From positions 44,872,406 through 44,936,405 of the forward strand of contig CP092877.1 of the NCBI GenBank assembly GCA_030710605.1: DNA of 64,000 nt, written 5' to 3'. Of this stretch, positions 43,917 to 53,590 are shown in pieces; position 1 is the stretch's first letter; every line of letters starts with the position of its first letter. The translations under genes and the position numbers were made by a program. The notes beneath the pieces were generated by a model. It was not told the DNA's origin, ran no database searches, and was given only the letters and a program-made list of their open reading frames with translations. Source of the DNA: Cordylochernes scorpioides (lineage: Eukaryota; Arthropoda; Arachnida; Pseudoscorpiones; Chernetidae).

Positions 43917-44001
43917 AAAAGAGATCTATGACATAATAAAGAAGGGGTGAAATGTCGCTGGAATTTTTATCTGAAGATCCCCGTTCCAGCAGATCTCTTT
44001 T
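43917..44001 (+). ncRNA. Covarying pseudoknot-like RNA element (young PLE lineage)
   Basis: Outer stem AAAAGAGATCT (43917-43927) with AGATCTCTTTT (43991-44001), 11 bp; inner stem GCTGGAA (43957-43963) with TTCCAGC (43984-43990), abutting the outer stem on the 3' side. GGGG (43944-43947) in the 5' bulge faces CCCC (43979-43982) in the loop. ATCTGAAGA in the loop and GTGAAATG in the bulge are conserved with the old lineage. It lies about 550 bp after the ORF stop. Minus-strand copies sit in units 1 and 2 (about 32848-32932 and 37120-37204). Confidence 0.65.
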
Positions 44002-44610
44002 TCCAATTCATTTCAATCTAAAGTCTTTTGTGTATGTCTGGTCTACCATTAGGGTTTCAAAACATAATATCCAAACTTATAACAAATGTTAATTCATACT
44101 ATAGATATATTACTAAATACAACTATTTATAATCATATTATAAAATAAAAAAACCTTTAAAAATCTTTAAAAAAAAAAAGGATAAAATATAAAATCATAA
44201 AAATATATATATATATATACTAACAATCTTATCTACCTTCTTTATAAAACTCTTTCTTTTTTTTTTTTTCCTTATTATTAGTTTGATTAAAAGTGCATGG
44301 TTCTGTCTTTCTCTCTTTTTTCTAACTATTATATATATTCTCTCTTCGATTATTCTATATATAGGATTAGAGTATGTCTGAATGACGTGTAAAAGCCGAT
44401 GTAATAGACGTTACTTTGTTAATTTTTTATTGTTATTAATTATAAATATATAATTAACTTGAGGATGTAGTAGAAGTAAAGGATTTTTTTTTCTCTCTCT
44501 ATCTACAAATTAATAACATTTTACAAATTTTATAATTTGAATTTAAATGATCATAATAGTGAAAATAATCTTAATACAAAACTGGACTATAAAATTAAAT
44601 AACTATTTAT

Positions 44611-44613
<3 letters not shown>

Positions 44614-44641
<28 letters not shown>
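44614..44641. repeat. (TA)n microsatellite between inverted copy and second PLE subfamily
   Basis: About 13 TA units. The plus-strand copy on the left and the minus-strand copy on the right stop at homologous points, so the junction is a tail-to-tail meeting across TA repeats. Confidence 0.92.
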
Positions 44642-46494
44642 ACAATAAATAGTTGTATAGTTTTATAGTTAAGTTTTATATTAAAATTATCTTCATTATT
44701 TTGATGATTTAAATTCAAATTATAAAATTATTATTATAAATTATTTAATATTATAAATTTTAGTAGTTAGAGAAAAGAGAGAAAGACAGAACCATGCACT
44801 TTTAATCAAACTAATAATAAGAAAACAAAAAGTTTTGTAAAGAAGGTAGATAAGATTGTTAGTATATATATATATTTTTATAATTTTATATTTTATCCTT
44901 TTTTTTTTAATGATTTTTTAAATTTTTTTATTTTAAAATATGAATATAAATAGTTGTATTTAGTAATATATCTATTATATGAATTAACTTTTGTTATAAG
45001 TTTGGTTATTATGTTTTGAAACCCTAATGGTAGAACAGACATATACAAAAAAAATTAACTTGAAGTAATTATTGTAAAAAGAGATCTGCTGGACCGGGAA
45101 TTCTCAAATAGAAGTTCAGCGACATTTCATCCCTTCTCTATTATGTCATAGATCTCTTTTCAACCGGATTTTATGTGTTAATATAAAGTTATTTCAGTGA
45201 AACATTTATATGAACAGATATAACAAATGTAAGTGTTAACAAATTCCAACTGTGAACCTACCTCGTCCGCGACGCCTCCAACTGTAAACATCTATTTCTG
45301 GATGACACATGTTGTGGGGGGGGAACAAAATTAGACCATTTATTCTGAAGTTTTAGAACAACAAGACATCCAAAGAAGAAAGAAAAGATAGTTAAGGGAA
45401 GAAATCCAAACTTTATAATCTTTACAGCCAGTTATATTAAAATAACTGATTCAACACTTATTCATCTTTCAATATTCCTTTAAAAAGGCAAATTATTAGA
45501 GTTTAATAAAGCTATTAATTGTGAAAATTCACTTTTATTTAATTTCCATTTTCCTCCCCAGAAATTGGAGATTAAACAAAATGAACTCTATACAATATTA
45601 CTTTAAAAATCTTGTGAAAAAATCTTCAAATCAGCTATTTAATTTAAGTTAAACTAATTGTTAAAGATTATAAATTTGTATTAGTTATTATTGAGAGAAA
45701 TTATAGAAAGTTGATTTAATAAATGGATACTTCCATTTTTTTTTAAGTATTTTATAATTTATATACTGTTGAAATATTTTACTTGTCTGATACTAAATTT
45801 GTTTTTAATAAATTCCATGTTTAAATTTTTAACATCTTCTATGAAATTTTCTAATATATTATTTATTCTATAAAATCTTAGAAACTGACCAAAATATATA
45901 CCTTTACAGCAATTTAATGATATATTAGAATTCATATTACAGTATTTTATAATATTGAAATTATAATTACTTTTTTTATTATAAATTTTAATAGCATTAT
46001 TTGTAAGGTCTATATTTAGGTCTAAAAAGTTAACTTTTTTGTTTCTATAAATTTTTTCATTGTTCTTAAGTTTCAAGTATTTAGGATATATTTTAGGTAT
46101 TAAGTTTTTGAACTGTGGATTATTAAATATTATTATGTCATCTACATAACGGAACATTTGCCAATTAACATTATTTTGTAGAAAGTATTCTCTTTCGTAC
46201 CAGAATAATATTAGATTTGCTATTAAGGACTTGAAGAAGTTCCCATGGGAACGCCTTCTGATTGAATATATATTTTATTTTTAAATTCTATATAGTTAAA
46301 ATTTAAAAATGTTTCCAGTAGAGTTTTTGCTGTTTTAAGATCTAATTTAAATGTTTTATATCTGTTATGAATAATTTTAATGTGGAAAGTTTTGTCATTA
46401 ATGATTTCGTTAAATAAATTGGTTATTTTATTATTTAGATCTCTTAAATTTATTTTAGAATATAGGTCTTCAAAGTCAAATGTGTGTACTGTTT
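44642..46494 (-). mobile_element. Second-subfamily PLE unit A, 3' half
   Basis: Diverged relative of the young units, minus strand. It contains the 3' terminal region with the structured RNA element (about 45078-45165) and the C-terminal RT region. It is broken at 46494 by the LTR element; the 5' half lies at 57592-59690. The flanking GTTT (46491-46494 and 57592-57595) is the target duplication. Confidence 0.88.
45759..46490 (-). pseudogene. PLE RT C-terminal half, unit A
   Basis: 45759-46157 encodes FRYVDDIIIFNNP, VNFLDLNID and the LRFYRINN tail; 46223-46490 encodes FDFEDLYSKI through PMGTSSSP. A one-base loss near 46222 (within TCCTTAATAGCAAA, where unit B has one more base) separates them. 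The C-terminus stops early near 45759 relative to the young copies. Confidence 0.8.
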
Positions 46495-47890
46495 TGTTGG
46501 GACACCTCGTGACCATAATATGCCAAAGTAACCCAGAACCCCACCTAACCTAACCATATCCCACCTTTGTCCATTTAAGTTACCAACCTCTGGTGATTGC
46601 GAGGTGTTGAGATGGAGCCTGAAGCCACCTTTAGCCCTAGCAGCACTGAGCCAGAGACCGAGATCCCCTTCCCGTAATCAAGTCACCTGACCTGTGGTGG
46701 ATGACCTGGCCCCACCAACACCAGGATAGTCCAAGATGGACTCAGACACCCCTTCCTGGTGGTCAAGACACCTGACCTATGGTGGATGACCTGGCCCCAC
46801 CAACACCAAGCTAGCCTGAGATGGACTCAGACACCCCTTCCTGTTAGTCGAGCCACATGTCCGATGGTGGCCGACTTGACCACAAACCAGTCCAAGATGG
46901 ACCCAGACACCCCTTCCTGTAGTCAAGCCACCGACCTATGGTGCTTGACCTGGCTCCACCATCTTCATGCAGAGCACCAGCTCCACCACGAGCCCTGAAC
47001 CTTTCCCAAGCTGACCCCAAGATGCCCAGATCCTACAATATTAATTATTTTTTTTAATTCAATATTTTCGTATTTTTATTTTATTTTTTGTGAATATTTC
47101 TTTAATAATTTTTTATATTTAATTTATTTTTATAATTTTTTTTAAGACGCCTTTTTTATTTTTTTATTTTCATAGAGAGAAGATTGATGATAGCCTTGGG
47201 GGGGTGAGTTCAGCAACACTGGGACAAGGAAGCGAAATATTTACATTCTTGAAGATTGACAATTTTGATATTGACATTCGGATTTTTACATTTCTTTTTA
47301 TTAACAAAAACTAGATTTTTTTCTGAGAAGCAAAGAAGACTTGGAGTTGCGGAGGGCGAAAGGCCGCTAGCTGCGGCCTTGGCTGCCCATCCTTTTGAAT
47401 GATGGACACTGGGTGGCTGGATGACTAGGTAGGTTGGGGGATAATGGGACTTTGGCACGATAGGCCCTTTTTTTTTCTTTTGTATAAAGTTTAAAACTCC
47501 TCCCTTTTAACCTTATCTACAGTTTTTTATATATATATTTTTTTTTAATCTTATATGCGCGTGATATTATTCAAGTATTTTTTCTTTGTTTTATCTATAT
47601 TTGTAGTGCATTGAAAATTTATTTTATTAGAATAAATAAAATATGTTTAACCAAAAAATTTGATTGGTTAATTTCCCCATCAACATAATTGCTAGCCGGC
47701 ACAGCTTTAGGTCTCTACATGTGCCATAGATGAATAAATTTGTGGTCTGGTTTTCTGCAGCCACTGGCGCCCTAATATATGGACATGTAGATTTCTGGAA
47801 ATAGTAAAAGTATAAAATCATCACGATTTAAACAAAAGCGGGGCTTCTTCCATTATACTAAAAATTTATGAAATGCTCTCGAACTCATCA
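46495..47890 (+). repeat. 5' LTR of the 11.1-kb element
   Basis: Contains an internal array of about 3.5 diverged 76-84-bp repeats (46680-46965) with ATGGACTCAGACACCCCTTC as the shared core, then AT-rich sequence and a conserved GC-rich block. Short open frames here recur identically in the 3' LTR because the LTR is duplicated; they are not supported as genes. Confidence 0.92.
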
Positions 47891-47891
47891 A

Positions 47892-47910
47892 TGGCGCCCA
47901 ACGTGGGGCT
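47892..47910 (+). other. Primer binding site, tRNA-Lys
   Basis: TGGCGCCCAACGTGGGGCT lies one base after the 5' LTR and is complementary to the 3' end of animal tRNA-Lys (ending ...CCCACGTTGGGCGCCA). The same type of primer site is used by Drosophila gypsy and related Ty3-type elements. Confidence 0.85.
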
Positions 47911-48959
47911 CGAATTATGTATGTAATTTTCTTCTATTATATTCTAAATTATATACATAGTGAAACGCCATTAGGGCTAAGTAGAACACGATCCTGAGAT
48001 TAATTAAGAATCAATACCCAGGGAAATGAGACTAATAAAATATTTTTCAATGTACACAGAATAATTATTTTTAGGTAGATATTTATATATATAACTTGTA
48101 ATTTTATTTTTACAAGCAAGTTTGTGTTTTGAAATTTTTAAAGTGATAAAAATTATCCAATATCCACTCTGTAGTAAGTAAACAAATCTAATGCTGCTTT
48201 CAAAACTATTGTTTTGTTGAGTTTAATTTTTGTGTTTTAATAAACATTTATATTTAATACTTTATACTATTTACGGTATTATGATAAATGGAAGTTAGGT
48301 AAATAACAACCGTTATTTTTAAATTACAATATTATAGCTTCTTCGATTGGTATATTTAATGCTGTATTTTATAATTTTAAAGAATGTAATGTACAATTAG
48401 ACTAAGCTAGGCTTAGACGAAATTCGAGCCATGATTGTCGGCTCAGTTTAAATTTAGGACTTAGTGCAGAAAAACAACATCTGGAGTCACCAGATGTGCT
48501 GGGACCAAATATAATTTTTGGCGCTAGAAATGGGAAACACTGACGTCAGACAATAGTTAATTAAAATTAATTACCATTTCTTTCTTTTATACAGAGAATA
48601 CACGTTTATATTTTCAAATATTATTGAAAATACACTAATAATAAACCTGTTTCATACATTTATTATATACAATATTTTATTTAAATTCTTTTCTGTTTGT
48701 AACATTTAGATGTTTTAAAATATATTTATTTAGAAGAAAATATGATGTTAATAATTTTTAATTTACTTTAATATGGAAACTATGACAGTGTCATAATAAA
48801 CATATAACAGATGTCAATTTCAAATGACTTACCATTATGTAAGAAATTGGCAGGGAGGTTTTCCTATTATATGGTTACATATACCCAGATCTAATAATTT
48901 AATTCATGAAATACATTTCATTATTTTTATTTTATTTGACATATCGGACGCGATATCCC
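47911..48959. other. 5' non-coding interior of the LTR element
   Basis: AT-rich; no gag-like frame. The sequence TTGGCAGGGAGG near 48848-48859 repeats the purine tract found before the 3' LTR. The boundary with the LINE 3' end cannot be fixed. Confidence 0.5.
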
Positions 48960-49009
48960 AGCTCGGGATACTTGCGCCTAAATACATTTTAGTAGATTAT
49001 ATACAATTC

Positions 49010-49300
49010 ATTTTATACAATTTAATAACCGGACTAAAAACATAATTAAAACTTAAACGATGGCACTCTAAAACAGAAGAGAAAATCCAAAATGGATTAT
49101 TTTATCAACCTATATACAACTCAATAACCGACTAAAAACACAATTAAAACTGAAACGATGGTTTTCTCAAACAGAAGAGAAAATCCAAAATAAATTATTT
49201 TAGCAACCTATATACAATTCAGTATATACAACACAATAACCGGTTAAAAACACAATTAAAACTGAAACTATGGTTTTCTTAAACAGAAGAGAAAATCCAA
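49010..49300 (-). repeat. Three tandem repeats at the LINE 3' end
   Basis: Units of about 99-113 bp, each with AATAACCG, AAAACNNAATTAAAACT and CAGAAGAGAAAATCCAAAAT. The innermost copy overlaps the last codons of ORF2 (the stop lies at 49268-49270), so the end of the coding region and adjacent UTR have been triplicated. Confidence 0.8.
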
Positions 49301-52300
49301 AATGAACTTACAAAAATTATTGAATTTTACATAAGTGTCTTTGTTATATACAAATTCGCAAACCTCTTCGATGGGATAAAAATGATTACTTCTGTAGCTG
49401 TGGAATATCGGACATTCCATCAATAAATGCATTGAGTCTTGGTTTTCTTTTCCACAGAAACAGCTAGGATCATCCGTTGCCCCGATTTTCGACAGAAATT
49501 CTCCAAAATTACCATGACCCGTGACGAACTGTGAGTTATAAAAATTCGGACGAAAATAAAAAGGAATTCCAAATGGGAAAAATTTTCTGAATGTTTCATT
49601 AGTGTTAGCTATTGTTTCAGCCATTCTTGATTCTATGTAGTTATGAATTATAGTCGGGGCATGCGGTCGGAATACATTAATTTCTTCTTTTGATAAATTG
49701 GCCAAATCGTATTTTATTATCAACGATTCTATTTGATCTGTGAGAATAGGTATTTTTGCCAAACTATGAATACAATTTGATGAGGTCGTTTTATAGGCTC
49801 TCACTACCCAAAGAAGAATCTGATATTGCTGAGAGTTTAATCTTTGCTTACTTCTTTTATTAATAAATTTATACCATATTTCAGATCCATAGGTTAGTAT
49901 TGGCCTGAAAAGAGTTTTATATAAAATTAATCTTTTTTTAGCATCCAATCCCCACATCTTCCCACAGAGCGAAAACAAAAGATTTTTCATTAGGTTGATT
50001 TTACAAAGAATATCATTAATGTGGGGTGTGAAGTTAATTTTTGACTTAATTCTGTGATTAGAAAATTTTATACCTAAAATTTTTACCTCTTCCACTGGTT
50101 TTATTATGAAATTTGGAGTTCCCATTGGAATATTTTGTTTGCCGTGCATATGTATTAAGCCGGTTTTCTCCGGGCTTAGCTTTAGCTTATTTCTTGTACA
50201 CCATTGTATTACATAATTTAAAGTTCTTTCTGTTTCATTTTTTAACCCTTCTATGGTCTTGTGCCAGCAAACAATCGAAACATCATCCGCATAACAGATT
50301 ATTTCAGAATTTGGGGATGCGAAGTTGATCAACAAATCATTCAGGACTATATTCCACAATAAAGGTGATAATGGTCCGCCTTGAGGACATCCCTTTGATA
50401 AATATTTCGAAATTGTTGTATTCGAGAAGGTGAGACTTGTTTTTCTTCTCCGATTTAAAAATGATAGGATAATTTTTATAAGAACTGCTGGGACGTGGTC
50501 TTCGTCCATTCTTTTTATTAAGGCAGGCCACCACGCATTATCAAATGCACCACTTATATCAATGGCAATCAATGCAACCAATTCGTTTTGTTTGTGTTTC
50601 AGTATGGTCTCGGTTATTTTGTCCAATGCCGTTATTGTAGATTTTCTTTTCGTAAATCCATGTTGTCTATGGCTCAGTAAGTTATTATGATTATAATAAT
50701 TGAGTATTTTATTTTTAATGATCGTTTCAAATATTTTTGAGAAATTTGATGTTAGTGAAATTGGGCGATAGCTATTAATTGCTTCGTAGTCAGCATTTTG
50801 CGGTTTCGTAATAATTTTTAATACCGAATGTTTCCAGCTTTCAGGATAGTAACCCAGCACCAGACACTCATTAAAGAGTTTGACTAAACTGGGTAGGATT
50901 GATAATAATGAGTGCTTAATCATATAATTACTCACTTTATCTGGACCAGGAGCCTTTCTGATATTAAGATTCGAGCACAAATCCTTTATTTCCTTTTCAG
51001 TAATAAAAATGATTTCCCTGTTGGTAAAACTTGGATGTGATTTCTAATTAAAGTGTGTTCTTCATTGTCCAACCGCACATCATCATCAGGAAAAAATGCT
51101 GTTAGCATTTCCTTCATCTTTTGCTCTCTCATGCATTCTGCAGTTTTATTCAGTAATGGTATGCCCACTTGAATATCGGCCGATCTTAACCGTTTAAAAA
51201 TCCTGTATGCATTCCCGAAAGCATTCGTAGACTCATTTTCTTCAATAAATATTTTCCACGACGTCTTTTTTGCTCTATTGATGGCTCTTAAGTATTTATT
51301 TCTTGCCGCTCTGTAAATAATCGGATTCAGGTTACCCCCTCTATAATACAAATTCCTGAGATAATGTAAATGTTCTTTTAATTGTTGAAGCTCTTTATTC
51401 CACCAATTTTTGGAAGTAGTCGTGTTTATAGAGGTGTGATGCTTGACGTCGAGAGAAGAGTATGCAGCTTCAATTACTAAATTTGTCAATTTGTTTACCA
51501 CATTATCAATATCTTCACAATTGACCATGTGCTTAGAAGCTGAATTTAAATCCAGTAAATCCGAAGGCGAAATACTCTCAGCAAATTTGGTCCAATTCGC
51601 CGATTTTTCTCTGAATTTCCATGTCGATGTCTGTCTATTATTGTTTGCCAAGTTTATCATATTGAAGATATCAAAAAGTATTGCCAAATGGTCTGAGGTA
51701 ACAGAAAGTGCTGAGGTTCTCCAGTTATGTATAAGACCAATGGAATGTTTATTAGAAATTGTCAAGTCGATTATGCTAGCATTTCTGCAAGTTGGGATTT
51801 TAAGATTATGAACAAATAGATTCTGCTCCTCGATAATAGACTTTAGAATGTATCCGTTTTTATTTGTCGTTGAATCGAACCAGAGTGGATGTCTTGAATT
51901 GAAATCTCCACAAAGGATAATTGGGAGTTGACCAAAGGCCTCAAGTATTTCTGAGATGAATTGGATATGAAATGCAGCCATTGAGTTTGGGTGTATATAG
52001 ATATTGGCAATAACTATTCTTTTCCCGTTGAAATAGAGAGAGATCGCTGTACAAAAGGAATTTGTAAACCTGTTAATTTTCTCATATATTATGTTGCGGT
52101 TCAAAATAATAGTAGCAGTATAAATTTGCCTATCTGTGCTAGAATATACTATTCGTGAATTCTTGCCAAATTTCACTGTATCATTGCACATGTATGGTTC
52201 TTGTAGAAATATGATGTCAGGAAGATCGTCTGCGATTGTCACACCTAACTCACTAGTTGCCATCATACTTTTCCTTGCATTAAATTGTATACATCTGATA

Positions 52301-52314
52301 TTGTTATCATTCAT
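49268..52314 (-). pseudogene. LINE ORF2: AP endonuclease, reverse transcriptase, zinc finger (one frameshift)
   Basis: The first part (52314-50986, 442 codons) is an APE-type endonuclease: IRCIQFNARKS, IIFLQEPY (catalytic Glu), CGDFNSRHPLW, IDLTISN and SDHLAI. The second part (from about 51030 to 49268, about 585 codons) is the RT: RKAPGPDKVSNYMIK, NSYRPISLTSNFSKIFE, IDISGAFDNAWW, GCPQGGPLSPLLWN and ICYADDVSIVC, ending in a CxCx..H..C finger (CFCGKENQDSMHLLMEC) typical of R1-clade elements. A -1 shift around 51005-51015 separates the two. ORF2 begins with ATG overlapping the ORF1 stop (ATGAATGA at 52314-52307). Confidence 0.88.
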
Positions 52315-53401
52315 CTGAATGGTATTGAGTTCTTTGTATTACTATTTCCATCTGGGTTTTGTACAGGGGACATTCGCTGGAGTTCGCCTTGTGATCAAGA
52401 GACCTTCCATTCTTGTACCTCGGGTGTTTAGCGCAGTTGAAACATTTTTGTTTACGCGAACACTCATGATTTCCCGCCGCGCCGCATATTAGGCAAATCT
52501 TTTCATGGGAGCATTCGCTGATTTTATGTCTTGGATTAAACTCAAAACATTTCTGGCACTGCCTAACTAATACTTTGTCGTGTATATGGCATCTCTCACA
52601 GTCGGTATAGATAAAATTACCCTTCTTCCTTAAGGTTTGATACACTCGTGGAGAAACTCGCAGCACTACATTGTGGTGAGAGGTATTGGATTTCATGGGG
52701 AACAGCACTCGGATTTCATTCTCTAGTCCACTCAAATCAGGATTCATGGTACTTATGATTGGTATTAAATTATTAACTTCCGTTAATTTACTGACATTTT
52801 TTATAATAATTGTTGGGTCTCTAGGTTGCGGGGTAAAAATTTTACTATTTGCTTTCAATTCCGCCGCCATGCTCAGTTCCTTTAACAAGTGTTTAGCCTC
52901 TTCGTCGCTAGGAGTTTTTATTACTACTGCATTTTTGGTGTTAATAATTTTATTAATTCGTATCCCACTACCGTTTTCTCGTAACTTTTTTATATTAGTT
53001 GAAATTGCCTGAGCTATGTTGTTAATAGGCTCATTATTTTAAGGAACTGCGAGCAGTGTAGCTTCAGTGTTTAAGGTCCGTTGTCTTTCCTCAATAAATT
53101 TCTGTGTATGATCTCTCTGTGTAACTTGGGCATAAGATAATCCTTTCGAGGAGATCACGCTTCGAATATCACCGAGCTTCTCTTCCACTATGTTGCCGAC
53201 GGTTTCCTTCATCTGTGCCAAAAGGTTCTCGTTATCCGATTCAACCATAGAAGAAATTCCATCTTTCGTTTGTTTTAACATAGTCGAAAGATATGATAAA
53301 TCATTTTTAGTCAAATTTTTTTGATTTTGTTGAAATTTATTCTCAAAGTATGCAAAAATTTCATCCAGTTTCAAATTTAGTAACCTGACCATAGAATTCA
53401 T
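52307..53401 (-). pseudogene. LINE ORF1: gag-like RNA-binding protein with one in-frame stop
   Basis: One continuous phase of 365 codons from ATG 53401 to TGA 52307, interrupted only by TAA at 53039-53041 (codon 121). The N-terminal 120 residues are helical and charged (coiled-coil-like). After the stop the phase continues through a central region (GIRINKIINTKNAVV, typical of R1/Jockey ORF1) into a C-terminal zinc-knuckle array: CERCHIHD, CQKCFEFNPRHKISEC, CLICGAAGNHEC and CFNCAKHPRY. In this family the protein binds element RNA to form the retrotransposition particle. Confidence 0.82.
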
Positions 53402-53590
53402 ATTTAATCAAAAGAGAAACAATTCGAACTATATAAAAAAAAGCAAGGTAAAATTGAATAGCAAAACTATAAACCGATTTAAAACATTTCAACATAAGCA
53501 TTTAGAAAATAAATTAAGAAATTTAGGCAGTGTTTACCGAAACTTGCGGAGCGAGATGACGCACGTCCAGCCAGATCGGCCACCTAGCGG

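Larger units (their letters stand above)
40659..44613 (+). mobile_element. Young Naiad-type PLE, inverted third copy
   Basis: Reverse-oriented copy joined head-to-head with unit 2 near 40659. The sequence from TTTTTCATTGTTTAGTTAG onward is the reverse complement of the matching 5' part of units 1 and 2 (for example 36120-36190). It ends at a (TA)n tract (44614-44641), where it meets the second subfamily in opposite orientation. Confidence 0.88.
48960..53590 (-). mobile_element. R1/Jockey-type LINE nested in the LTR element
   Basis: Minus-strand non-LTR retrotransposon with ORF1 (zinc-knuckle gag) and ORF2 (endonuclease, RT, C-terminal zinc finger) and a 3' UTR containing tandem repeats of its own ORF end. 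The 5' end is about 53590, where a GC-richer block (53540-53595) ends. The 3' end is near 48960-49020 but not sharply defined, and no target duplication could be recognised. It is nearly full length, with two lesions (one stop, one frameshift). Confidence 0.8.

Noticed and set aside
43944-43990. Hammerhead ribozyme in the PLE terminal region (CTGAAGA, GAAA and GTC are all present)
   Set aside because: The order and pairing do not make the three hammerhead helices: the inner stem encloses CTGAAGA, no helix III forms between GAAA and GTC, and CTGAAGA is not kept in the second subfamily.
46759-46998. 79- and 82-codon open frames present in both LTRs of the 11.1-kb element
   Set aside because: They are duplicated because the LTR is duplicated; the first follows 80-bp repeats and neither has a recognisable domain.
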